NCBI GenBank assembly: GCA_964452635.1 | Contig: CAYVMP010000006.1 | Coordinates: 1-37,599, forward strand | Direction of reading: 5' to 3' | Length of the DNA: 37,599 bases | From: CAYVMP01 sp964452635 | GTDB taxonomy: Bacteria > Patescibacteriota > Minisyncoccia > Phycocordibacterales > DATDWN01 | Shown: one piece after another, positions 22,063-29,637 of the stretch | Layout: every line of letters begins with the position of its first letter | Position numbering within the stretch: position 1 is the stretch's first letter | Program-made: the position numbers and the translations under genes | The notes under the pieces: model-generated | Told to the model about the DNA's origin: nothing | The model's database searches: none | Seen by the model: only the letters and a program-made list of their open reading frames with translations

Positions 22063-24693
22063 ATGAAACCCAACCCAAAACAAAACGAACTCATTATCGT
22101 CAAAGGAGCACGAACACACAACCTTAAAAACATTACGGTTGAAATGCCTCGCAATAAAATGATTGTCTTTACTGGTCTCTCGGGTTCCGGCAAATCATCA
22201 CTTGCATTCGATACGATATTTGCAGAAGGTCAGCGTCGATACGTGGAGTCACTTTCGTCCTATGCGCGACAATTTCTCCGACAGATGCAAAAGCCGGATG
22301 TAGATGAAATCGTCGGACTCTCACCAGCTATCTCTATTGATCAGAAATCTCGTTCGAACAACCCACGTTCGACTGTGGCGACGATTACAGAAATCTACGA
22401 CTACCTCCGTATTCTCTACGCACGTATCGGTCATCCACACTGTCTCGTGTGTGGGAGAGAAATCACTAAACTTTCAAACGAAGAAATTAAAAACTTTATT
22501 CTCGGGAAAATCAGTGAGCAGACCAAGCTCATGAAGAAATCAGAAAAGAAAATCCCATTTCCAATGTATGTTGAACTGTTTGCTCCTGTTGTCCGTGGTC
22601 GCAAGGGTGAGTACTATCAACTCCTCTATGATTTACTCGGCAAGGGATACACACATGTTCTCATTGATGGTGAGCGAAAATCTCTTCGAGAGAGAGTTGA
22701 ACTTTCAAAGACGAAACGACACACAATAGATGTGCTCGTGGACAGTCTCTCGCTTTCTGATTTTACAACTGATATGAAAAGTGCTGAGGAGCGTTTGGCG
22801 GAAAGTCTCGAAAAAGCACTCAATGAGTCAGATGGTCAGGTGAAAATACTATTTCGAGATATTGGACGTGAATCTGAAAAAGAATACAAACCAGAAGAAT
22901 TTTTCATGTCTTCAAAACTTTCATGTCCGCACGATGGGTACTCATATCCAGAGGTTGAGCCACGGTTATTTTCATTTAACTCTCCATACGGAGCGTGTTC
23001 AGAGTGTAATGGTTTAGGAACACGGCATTTCTTTGGCAATGAAGTCTGTCCTAAATGTAAGGGTGCACGACTTCGTGAGGAGGCCCTCCATGTGCTCATC
23101 GGGGGGAAGAATATCGTTGATCTTACTGCATCATCTATCAAGGATGCACATACATTTTTCGATACACTCAAACTAACAGACCGTGAGAAAAATATTTCCA
23201 AAGTTGTCATGCGAGAAATTGAATCTCGACTTCTCTTTATGATAAATGTCGGTATTGAGTACCTCTCACTCTCGCGACGTGCACACACGCTCTCTGGTGG
23301 TGAGGCACAGCGTATTCGACTTGCAAGCCAGCTCGGATCAGGACTGGTTGGTGCACTCTATGTACTCGATGAACCGACGATTGGACTGCACTCACGAGAC
23401 AATGATCGTCTCATTCAGACACTCATTGATTTGAAAAATCTTGGTAACACTATTATCGTTGTCGAACACGATGAGGATACTATTTTTGCATCTGACTATA
23501 TTGTTGATATTGGTCCGGGTGCTGGTCGGCACGGTGGGGATGTTGTCGTGTCTGGATACCTCGATGAACTTTTGACTGCAAAGAAAAACACATCGGGTTC
23601 GCTGACACTCGACTATTTGCGAGGGGATAAAATAGTAGAACTTCCTGAGAAAAGACGTGATACACCAAAAGGTGAGTTGCAGATTCGTGGTGGAAATATT
23701 TTTAATATTAAAAATATGAACGTTGATATTCCACTTGGACGACTCATTGTGGTGACGGGAGTGTCCGGTTCAGGCAAATCATCCTTTGTGTATGAGATTT
23801 TAAATAAAAATTTGCAGGCTCGGTTTGAGCGCAAGTATCGGAGTGCAGAAATATACAACTGCAAAAGCTTTACTGGTACGGAATATCTTGGTCGCTCTAT
23901 TTTGATTGATCAGAGTCCTATTGGACGTACTCCACGAAGTAACCCTGCGACATACACTGGTAGTTGGTCGTTCATACGGGATCTCTTTGCAGAGACATCA
24001 GAAGCACGTGCTCGCGGATGGAAGGCAAATAGATTTTCTTTCAATGTGAAGGGGGGACGATGCGAGACGTGTCAAGGTAACGGCATGATTGAGGTGGAAA
24101 TGCATTTCCTTCCGACAGTATATGTACCGTGTGATGTGTGTAAGGGCAAGCGGTTTATGAAAGAGACACTCGAAGTACAGTACAAAAAGAAAAATATCTA
24201 CGATATTTTGAAAATGACTGTTGAGGAGGCACTTACATTTTTCAATGATATTCCTACAATCTACGACAGACTCAAAACACTTGATGAGGTTGGGCTTGGC
24301 TACCTCGAACTCGGACAGTCTGCAACGACGCTCTCCGGTGGTGAGGCACAGCGTGTAAAGATTTCATCCGAGTTGTACCGACCACATTTACAGAAAACAA
24401 TGTATCTGCTCGACGAACCGACAATCGGTTTGCACTACGAAGATGTGAAGAAACTAATTGAGATTGTTCAGAAATTAGTAGACAAGGGAAACACAGTGCT
24501 CATTATTGAACACAACATGGATGTCATTAAATCTGCTGACTATCTACTCGACATTGGTCCAGAAGGTGGTGAGGGCGGGGGACAGCTTGTAGCAAAGGGA
24601 ACTCCGGAGGAGGTTGCAAATAGTGAGAAGAGTCACACAGGGAAGTATTTGAAGAAGGCGTTGAAGCAGTATAGGGCGTATAGGAAATCCTAG
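22063..24693 (+). CDS. uvrA: UvrABC system protein A
   Basis: Damage-recognition ATPase of nucleotide excision repair; it loads UvrB, and UvrC (present at 25300) then cuts. 876 residues, a little short of the usual 940. Seen: Walker A GLSGSGKSS (38-46) and GRRYVESLSSYARQFL, first signature LSGGEAQRIRLASQLG with VLDEPTIGLH, second Walker A GVSGSGKSS, the zinc module CETCQGNGMIEVEMHFLPTV...CDVCKG, and second signature LSGGEAQRVKISSEL with LLDEPTIGLH. In the first zinc module CPHD stands where a CxxC is usual, while CSEC and CPKC follow, so its ligand set may differ. ATG 22063 has no SD. The gene is bracketed by elements C and D in inverted orientation. No strong terminator follows (only a weak hairpin at 24713-24749). 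Confidence 0.96.
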   Translation: MKPNPKQNELIIVKGARTHNLKNITVEMPRNKMIVFTGLSGSGKSSLAFDTIFAEGQRRYVESLSSYARQFLRQMQKPDVDEIVGLSPAISIDQKSRSNNPRSTVATITEIYDYLRILYARIGHPHCLVCGREITKLSNEEIKNFILGKISEQTKLMKKSEKKIPFPMYVELFAPVVRGRKGEYYQLLYDLLGKGYTHVLIDGERKSLRERVELSKTKRHTIDVLVDSLSLSDFTTDMKSAEERLAESLEKALNESDGQVKILFRDIGRESEKEYKPEEFFMSSKLSCPHDGYSYPEVEPRLFSFNSPYGACSECNGLGTRHFFGNEVCPKCKGARLREEALHVLIGGKNIVDLTASSIKDAHTFFDTLKLTDREKNISKVVMREIESRLLFMINVGIEYLSLSRRAHTLSGGEAQRIRLASQLGSGLVGALYVLDEPTIGLHSRDNDRLIQTLIDLKNLGNTIIVVEHDEDTIFASDYIVDIGPGAGRHGGDVVVSGYLDELLTAKKNTSGSLTLDYLRGDKIVELPEKRRDTPKGELQIRGGNIFNIKNMNVDIPLGRLIVVTGVSGSGKSSFVYEILNKNLQARFERKYRSAEIYNCKSFTGTEYLGRSILIDQSPIGRTPRSNPATYTGSWSFIRDLFAETSEARARGWKANRFSFNVKGGRCETCQGNGMIEVEMHFLPTVYVPCDVCKGKRFMKETLEVQYKKKNIYDILKMTVEEALTFFNDIPTIYDRLKTLDEVGLGYLELGQSATTLSGGEAQRVKISSELYRPHLQKTMYLLDEPTIGLHYEDVKKLIEIVQKLVDKGNTVLIIEHNMDVIKSADYLLDIGPEGGEGGGQLVAKGTPEEVANSEKSHTGKYLKKALKQYRAYRKS

Positions 24694-24764
24694 ATTCTGA
24701 TACGGTACATTTCCGAGCACGTATAAGGGAACACTTAGCTCTTCCTCGGTAGTAAAAAAATTAC

Positions 24765-24925
24765 AGTAATTTCTTTCTCACCATCTATTTTCTCCAGACC
24801 GCGTCCTCGCCCGGGAGCGAGTCGCTTGCCTCGTCATTCATAAGAAAATGTAAAGTGGAATACCACTAACATTTTCTAAAATGACTGCGAAGTCTTGCAA
24901 AAATAGATGGTTCGACGAAATTATA
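24765..24925 (-). repeat. Structured intergenic element D, 3' of uvrA
   Basis: Outer stem: TAATTTC (24767-24773)/GAAATTA (24917-24923). P1: CCATCTATTTT (24781-24791) with 24900-24910 (11 bp, perfect), extended by AGAC/GTCT. P3: CTCGC (24806-24810)/GCGAG (24817-24821). P2: GTCAT/ATGAC (24833-24837, 24881-24885) and AGAAAATG/CATTTTCT (24843-24850, 24870-24877), capped by GTGG/CCAC. Conserved flanks and motif order place its sense on the minus strand. It is the only copy not directly upstream of a gene; on the minus strand it follows the small gene's terminator. The rest of 24694-24997 holds only that terminator and a weak uvrA 3' hairpin. Confidence 0.7.
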
Positions 24926-24945
24926 AAATTACTTGAGTTTGTAAA

Positions 24946-24976
24946 ATAAAAAGGTGCCGGTTTCTCGGACACCTTT
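24946..24976 (-). terminator. Terminator of the 88-residue gene
   Basis: On the minus strand AAAGGTGtCCG and CGGCACCTTT form the stem (plus 24950-24976), followed by TTTATTTT. Confidence 0.8.
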
Positions 24977-24997
24977 GGAATTCCTAATCTAATATTC

Positions 24998-25264
24998 TTA
25001 AGCAAGTAGTTCTAAAAATTTGTTAACATCAGATATTTTTTGAAATAAAAGTTTTGGTGATGATGGGATATCTGTTCTGTCAATAGTATCCAACCATTTG
25101 TTTAATAGTATTACTGCTTCCGGATGAATTTCTTGGGTTGATCTCTGTGCGCCATCTGTCCGGCTATGGTGATTTTTGGACATATAGATTTTTTCTCCAT
25201 CCCAAGCATTCAAGACTGCGCCAGTGTACGCAGCCATTTCCTCAACCTTTTCTTTGTGTGTCAT
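24998..25264 (-). CDS. Hypothetical small soluble protein
   Basis: Not recognised. 88 residues from ATG 25264 behind a clear SD (GGAAGGAG on the minus strand, plus about 25272-25279). Polar and probably helical: MTHKEKVEEMAAYTGAVLNAWDGEKIYMSKNHHSRTDGAQR ... EAVILLNKWLDTIDRTD ... KISDVNKFLELLA. No cysteine, no membrane segment. It is a single-gene unit with its own terminator, divergent from uvrC with 35 nt between starts, so their control regions overlap. Functional linkage to repair is not shown. Confidence 0.7.
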   Translation of the reverse strand: MTHKEKVEEMAAYTGAVLNAWDGEKIYMSKNHHSRTDGAQRSTQEIHPEAVILLNKWLDTIDRTDIPSSPKLLFQKISDVNKFLELLA

Positions 25265-25292
25265 TGTTTTTCTCCTTCCAATTTGATATCAT
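25264..25292 (+). promoter_or_regulatory. uvrC promoter (predicted leaderless)
   Basis: TTGTTT (25264-25269), 17-nt spacer, TATCAT (25287-25292). ATG 25300 is 7 nt after the -10, so the first transcribed base would be at or next to the start codon. It overlaps the start region of the divergent gene. Confidence 0.6.
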
Positions 25293-25299
25293 ATTTGGG

Positions 25300-26619
25300 A
25301 TGAAACGTCAAGATGTTCTACAACTCATTAAGAAATTTCCAGATGCACCGGGGGTGTATTTCTTTAAACGTGGGGAGGGCTCGGGTAGTGAGATTTTGTA
25401 TATTGGAAAGGCTACATCTCTCCGTGATCGGGTGCGCAGTTATTTCTCCAAAGACATTGGTGAGGTTCGTGGTCCACTCATTACCAAAATGCTCAGTGAG
25501 TTTGGTAGAATCGAGTATACAGAGACAGACTCCGTGCTCGAAGCTCTTATTCTCGAAGCTCATCTCATCAAAAAACACCAACCTCCTGCAAATGTGATGG
25601 AGAAGGATGACAAAAGTTTCAACTTCGTTGTCATTACGAAGGAGGAATTTCCGCGGGTGCTCATTGTGCGTGGACGTGAACTCCTAGTCTCACACCTCTC
25701 ACAGAAACAGGAGGATAAACTTGGCTACGAGATTGCGTATTCATTTGGACCATTTCCAAATGGTATACAACTCAAGGAAGCACTCAAAATAGTGCGAAAG
25801 GTTTTTCCATATCGGGATGAAAAGTGTGTTCCTGCAAGAGAGCAGAAGATAAAGAAAGATCAAAAACCAAAAGCCTGTTTCAATCGTCAGATTGGACTCT
25901 GTCCGGGTGTGTGCACAGGCGAAATATCTGCACAGGAGTACGCACAGCAAATCAAAAATATCGTACTCTTTTTTGAGGGGAATAAAAAACAACTCGTGAG
26001 AGATTTGGAAAAAGAGATGAAGCGTTTTGCGAGTGATCGTCAGTTTGAACGCGCAGGTGAAATTAAACGACAGATATTTGCACTTGGGCACATACAGGAT
26101 GTGTCGCTTATCAAGGAAAATAAAAATCATCTCGCTGGTCGAGGTATTTCGGGCAGGGTAATGCGTATTGAGAGCTATGACATCGCTCACATGTCCGGGC
26201 AGAATGTGGTCGGAGTGATGACTGTAGTTGAGGATGGTGAGGTCAAAAGGAGTGACTACCGAAAATTCAAAATCAAAGATAACCCGGGGGTCAACGATAC
26301 ACGGGCACTTCGAGAAGTGCTCACACGACGGCTCGGGCATACTGAATGGCCACTGCCGACACTCATTGTCGTTGATGGAAGTACGGCACAGCGTAATGCA
26401 GTGAATAAAGTACTGCGAGAACATTTTGCCGACACTCCGGATGGAAAGGGGACGAGTATTCCCGTAGTTTCTGTGGTCAAGGATGAGCGACATCGGGCAC
26501 GAGAGATTCAGGGTGATACTGTGTGGCTCGCATATGAGAAAGACATCCTCCTTTCAAATGCAGAGGCGCATCGGTTTGCGATTGGTTTCCATTCTCGTCT
26601 TCGAGGTAAGATAAAGTAG
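25300..26619 (+). CDS. uvrC: UvrABC system protein C, short form
   Basis: Endonuclease subunit that makes both cuts around a lesion. 439 residues from ATG 25300 (MKRQDVLQLIKKFPDAPGVYFF); the frame is open further up, but that part is not family-like and overlaps the divergent gene. Seen: GIY-YIG domain with GVYFF...ILYIGKATSLRDRVRSYF, the cysteine cluster CFNRQIGLCPGVCTG, a UVR motif (FASDRQFERAGEIKRQI), and the RNase H-like nuclease half with IESYDIAHMSGQNVVGVMTVV and LIVVDGSTAQRNAVNKVL. It stops after FHSRLRGKIK, where other UvrC (about 600 residues) continue into the tandem helix-hairpin-helix DNA-binding domain; that domain is missing. Confidence 0.93.
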   Translation: MKRQDVLQLIKKFPDAPGVYFFKRGEGSGSEILYIGKATSLRDRVRSYFSKDIGEVRGPLITKMLSEFGRIEYTETDSVLEALILEAHLIKKHQPPANVMEKDDKSFNFVVITKEEFPRVLIVRGRELLVSHLSQKQEDKLGYEIAYSFGPFPNGIQLKEALKIVRKVFPYRDEKCVPAREQKIKKDQKPKACFNRQIGLCPGVCTGEISAQEYAQQIKNIVLFFEGNKKQLVRDLEKEMKRFASDRQFERAGEIKRQIFALGHIQDVSLIKENKNHLAGRGISGRVMRIESYDIAHMSGQNVVGVMTVVEDGEVKRSDYRKFKIKDNPGVNDTRALREVLTRRLGHTEWPLPTLIVVDGSTAQRNAVNKVLREHFADTPDGKGTSIPVVSVVKDERHRAREIQGDTVWLAYEKDILLSNAEAHRFAIGFHSRLRGKIK

Positions 26620-26731
26620 ATTTTTCAAATACTCATAAACAACTCATTTTTTTGAGAATTCTAAAAAATGTTGAAAAATAAAGGCTTTTTGAAATTCATT
26701 CTGATGATTTTGATTTTTCCCTGAAAATTAG

Positions 26732-26760
26732 TTGACAGAAAATACTGGGTGTGCTATCAT
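26732..26760 (+). promoter_or_regulatory. Promoter of the ncRNA at 26767
   Basis: TTGACA (26732-26737), 17-nt spacer, TATCAT (26755-26760). It follows about 110 nt of AT-rich DNA after uvrC, in which no gene is seen. Confidence 0.7.
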
Positions 26761-26766
26761 TATTTC

Positions 26767-27009
26767 CAGTGAGCCTCTGCAGGGGACGGTACCAATGTCC
26801 TGCCATTGGTACTGAAGAACAAACAAAAGCAGGTTTGCCGGCTGATCCTGAAGGAATTCCAAGTCTTCTTTTGGGGCATATAAATGTCGGTAATAATAAT
26901 GAGCTTGGGACAAGTGGGTTGCGTCCAAAACGGGGCGCCCAAATGGCGTCAGTGACCCACGGGGTCGGGTAAGTATCGAGTAAATCTCGAAAACTGCCCG
27001 GCCCTTTTT
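26767..27009 (+). ncRNA. Probable structured ncRNA of about 243 nt, unidentified
   Basis: Framed by a near-consensus promoter and a strong terminator, and rich in G/C against AT-rich flanks. Hairpins: GTACCAATG-tcctgc-CATTGGTAC (about 26800-26823), GTGGGT/ACCCAC closing an inner structured domain (about 26914-26960), and the terminator stem. It lies directly before proS, so a T-box leader was considered, but the conserved T-box (GGUGGNACCGCG) is absent and proS has its own promoter after the terminator. No RNase P, SRP or tmRNA hallmark was found. Weak frames inside have no SD. Confidence 0.55.
26962..27009 (+). terminator. Terminator of the ncRNA
   Basis: GGGTCGGG (26962-26969)/CCCGGCCC (26997-27004) with inner TCGAG/CTCGA, then TTTTT. 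Confidence 0.8.
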
Positions 27010-27020
27010 CATATCAATTT

Positions 27021-27049
27021 TTGACCGACCATCATTTTTCCTATATCAT
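27021..27049 (+). promoter_or_regulatory. proS promoter (predicted leaderless)
   Basis: TTGACC (27021-27026), 17-nt spacer, TATCAT (27044-27049). ATG 27056 is 6 nt further on. Confidence 0.6.
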
Positions 27050-27055
27050 GTGGGT

Positions 27056-28309
27056 ATGCGACAATCCCATCTATTTACAAAAACACGCAAGGAAGTGCCT
27101 GCAGATGAGTCAAGTAAAAATGCTCAACTTCTCATCAAGGCAGGCTTTATACATAAAGAAATGGCAGGAGTGTATTCTCTTCTACCACTTGGGTTCACAG
27201 TAGTCCAAAAAATTAAAAAAATCATTGCTGATGAAATGGAAGCACTCGGCTCTCAGGAGATTATCATGTCTACACTTCAGAGTAAGGAAGTGTGGGAGAA
27301 AACCGATCGATGGAGTGATGATAAAGTGGATGTGTGGTTTAAATCGAAATTGAAAAATGACACCGAAGTTGGTTTCGGATGGTCGCATGAGGAGCCGATT
27401 ACCTCGATGATGACATCACACATTGCAAGCTACCACGACCTTCCACGTGTCGTGCATCAATTCCAAAACAAACTTCGCAACGAAACACGTGCGAAGAGTG
27501 GCATCATGCGATGTCGAGAGTTTGTCATGAAGGATATGTACTCCTACTCACAGGATGAAGCACAGCACATGGATTTCTATACAAAAGCCACTCAGGCATA
27601 TCTCACGGTGTTCAAACGTGTCGGTCTTGGAGATATTACATTTGTAACATCTGCATCGGGTGGAGTGTTTACTGATAAATTTAGTCACGAATTTCAGACG
27701 CTCTGCGAGGCTGGTGAAGACAATATATATGTACACACAGACGGTGTGATTGCTCTTAACGAGGAAATTTTTAATGATGAAACTCTCTCAAAAATGGGAA
27801 TGCAGAAATCTGATTTTGAAATGAAGAAAGCGGCTGAAGTTGGAAATATTTTTACATTTGGAACGAAAAAGTGTCAGGAGCTTGATCTCTACTATACAAA
27901 TGAGGCGGGTGAGAAAACCCCAGTATTTCTGGGCTCCTATGGTATTGGTGTCACTCGTCTCATGGGAGTGATTGCAGAAGTGTGTTCGGATGAAAAGGGG
28001 TTGATGTGGCCAACAGAGGTCGCTCCATTCGCTGTGCATCTTGTTCGTCTTGGAAATTCACCGGAGACACTCGCTGAGGCGGATGCACTGTATGCGAGTC
28101 TCCGTAAACAATCAATTGAAGTGCTCTATGACGATCGTGATATGCGACCAGGGGAAAAGTTTGCTGACGCGGATCTCATCGGTATCCCGATTCGTCTCGT
28201 TGTGTCTGACAAAACAGTCGCACAGAATAAAGTCGAGATGAAATACCGATCGAGTACCGAGTCCGAGTTGGTGAGTGTAGAGGAGGTGATGAAGGTGGTA
28301 ATAAATTAA
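27056..28309 (+). CDS. proS: Proline--tRNA ligase, form without the editing insert
   Basis: Class II synthetase that charges tRNA-Pro. 417 residues from ATG 27056 (MRQSHLFTKTRKEVPADE, the usual bacterial start); a GTG at 27050 is less likely. Seen: NAQLLIKAGFIHKEMAGVYSLLPLGF, motif 2 QFQNKLRNETRAKSGIMRCREFVMKDMYSY, motif 3 PVFLGSYGIGVTRLMGVIAE, and a C-terminal anticodon-binding domain (VHLVRLGNSPE ... VLYDDRDMRPGEKFADADLIGIPIRLVV). The core runs directly from the motif 2 region to motif 3 without the roughly 180-residue INS editing domain, so misacylated Ala-tRNA-Pro would need another factor. No SD; probably leaderless. Confidence 0.95.
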   Translation: MRQSHLFTKTRKEVPADESSKNAQLLIKAGFIHKEMAGVYSLLPLGFTVVQKIKKIIADEMEALGSQEIIMSTLQSKEVWEKTDRWSDDKVDVWFKSKLKNDTEVGFGWSHEEPITSMMTSHIASYHDLPRVVHQFQNKLRNETRAKSGIMRCREFVMKDMYSYSQDEAQHMDFYTKATQAYLTVFKRVGLGDITFVTSASGGVFTDKFSHEFQTLCEAGEDNIYVHTDGVIALNEEIFNDETLSKMGMQKSDFEMKKAAEVGNIFTFGTKKCQELDLYYTNEAGEKTPVFLGSYGIGVTRLMGVIAEVCSDEKGLMWPTEVAPFAVHLVRLGNSPETLAEADALYASLRKQSIEVLYDDRDMRPGEKFADADLIGIPIRLVVSDKTVAQNKVEMKYRSSTESELVSVEEVMKVVIN

Positions 28310-28317
28310 TTTCTAAA

Positions 28318-28535
28318 ATCCTCCACCACAGTGGAATTTTCAGAGACCCCGGAGGTAATTAGGAAACAACGACGAACGAGAAGAAGCGCGAAGCACTGTT
28401 TGACGAAGTCGTACTCGACGAGGAGTTTGCGAAAGCGCTCTGGAGTGAGGACGATTGTTTCCTTGATTACCGAGGAAGAGCAATTCGTGACCACACGAAT
28501 ATGCGTGCTCTGAAAATAACACTGTGATGGAGGAT
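28318..28535 (+). repeat. Structured intergenic element E, upstream of mreB
   Basis: P1: 28318-28345 with 28508-28535, 25 of 28 positions paired. P2: GGTAATTAGGAAACAA (28354-28369) with TTGTTTCCTtGATTACC (28455-28471), holding an 85-nt arm of further short stems. P3: ATTCGTG-acca-CACGAAT (28483-28500). P2 motif order and orientation match element C. The conserved outer GTTGAAC/GTGAGAAA flanks seen in A, B and D are not visible, so this is the most diverged copy. It fills the gap between proS and mreB in sense. Confidence 0.65.
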
Positions 28536-28558
28536 CTGTAATACGGTTTTGTAGTGTG

Positions 28559-28567
28559 TGTTAATAT
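28559..28567 (+). promoter_or_regulatory. Possible mreB promoter (extended -10)
   Basis: TGT-TAATAT with the -10 at 28562-28567; ATG 28576 is 8 nt downstream. No good -35. If used, the mRNA would start after element E and be leaderless. Confidence 0.4.
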
Positions 28568-28575
28568 ATCAAATA

Positions 28576-29637
28576 ATGATAAAATCTTTTGAACAATTCA
28601 AACGCCTTCTCTCTCACGATATCGGTATCGATCTTGGTACTGCAAACACACTCGTGTATGTTGCTGGACGCGGTATTGTGCTCAACGAACCATCTGTGGT
28701 TGCGGTTAATCAGAAAACAGGTCAAGTGGTCGCGGTTGGCAATGATGCAAAACAAATGCTCGGTCGCACTCCGTCACACATCGTTGCGATACGTCCTCTT
28801 GTGGATGGTGTTATTTCTGACTTCGAAGTGACCGAAGAGATGATCACGTATCTTCTCAATAAGGCTCAAAAAGATAATAAAAAGCTACTTGGTCCACGAG
28901 TTGTGGTTGGTGTACCATCTGGTATTACTAATGTAGAAACACGTGCGGTACGAGATGCAACTCGAAATGCTGGAGCGAGTGAAGTTCACATTGTCGAAGA
29001 GCCCATCGCTGCGGCAATCGGGATTCGTCTGCCGATTATGGATCCTGTGGGAAGTATGGTGATTGATATTGGTGGAGGGACGACTGACATTGCGGTAATT
29101 TCTCTTGGTGGTGTGGTACGGTCAAAAAATCTTCATATTGCGGGTGATAAACTGAACAATGACATCATTGCGTACATGCGAAGTGAATTCAAAATTCTCA
29201 TTGGTGAAAAAACAGCAGAACGTATTAAAATATCCATAGGGTCTCTGCATCTCGATCAGGAACCTCTTGAGGAGAGAGTTAAGGGACGAGATTTAATATC
29301 GGGCTTGCCTCGTGAGGTTGTGGTTACAGACTCTGATATTAGAGAAGCTATTTCTCAATCAATACACACACTCGTCGAGTCAGTCAAAGAGGTTTTGGAA
29401 ACGACTCCACCAGAAGTACTCGCCGATGTTATGAATCGAGGAATATATTTAGTTGGCGGTGGAGCACTCATTCGTGGTCTCTCAGAGATTATTGCGGATT
29501 ATACAAAAATCGCTGTACACATAGCACTTGAACCACTTACTGCTGTCTGTCGAGGTACAGGTATTATTTTGGAACATATGGATGTATATCGTGATGTTTT
29601 AATTGCACATGAAAATGAACTTCCCCCAAAAAAATAA
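28576..29637 (+). CDS. mreB: Rod shape-determining protein MreB
   Basis: Bacterial actin that guides lateral cell-wall synthesis at the inner membrane. 353 residues from ATG 28576 (MIKSFEQFKRLLSHD); an upstream TTG at 28558 lies before the -10 box. Seen: phosphate 1 GIDLGTANTLVYVAGRGIVLNEPSVVAV, connect 1 ITNVETRAVRDATRNAGASEVHIVEEPIAAAIG, phosphate 2 MVIDIGGGTTDIAVISLGG, the adenosine motif GIYLVGGGALIRGLSEII, and CRGTGIILEHMD near the end. The N-terminal KSFEQFKRLLS could be the amphipathic membrane helix. It is first in the cluster mreB-mreC-mreD-mrdA and overlaps mreC by about 29 nt. A rod or elongated cell with peptidoglycan is implied. Confidence 0.96.
   Translation: MIKSFEQFKRLLSHDIGIDLGTANTLVYVAGRGIVLNEPSVVAVNQKTGQVVAVGNDAKQMLGRTPSHIVAIRPLVDGVISDFEVTEEMITYLLNKAQKDNKKLLGPRVVVGVPSGITNVETRAVRDATRNAGASEVHIVEEPIAAAIGIRLPIMDPVGSMVIDIGGGTTDIAVISLGGVVRSKNLHIAGDKLNNDIIAYMRSEFKILIGEKTAERIKISIGSLHLDQEPLEERVKGRDLISGLPREVVVTDSDIREAISQSIHTLVESVKEVLETTPPEVLADVMNRGIYLVGGGALIRGLSEIIADYTKIAVHIALEPLTAVCRGTGIILEHMDVYRDVLIAHENELPPKK

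Noticed and set aside
25138..25299. N-terminal extension of uvrC
   Set aside because: The extra residues are not UvrC-like, overlap the divergent gene, and lie upstream of a good promoter whose -10 is 7 nt before ATG 25300.
26767..27009. T-box riboswitch for proS
   Set aside because: The conserved T-box sequence and specifier architecture are not seen, and proS has its own promoter after the terminator.
28331..28522. Frames inside element E, and a protein-like stretch WSEDDCFLDYRG that resembles VEDIVFLDFRG in element A
   Set aside because: The shared bases are the 3' strand of hairpin P2 (TTGTTTTCTTGATT). In element C the same bases fall in another frame, and the E frame has an upstream stop and no start codon, so the conservation is of structure and not of protein.
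11518..28535. Elements A-E as integron attC sites or a CRISPR array
   Set aside because: No paired GTTRRRY/RYYYAAC core, no integrase, and no regular direct repeats with spacers. The three-way-junction plan also differs from attC hairpins.
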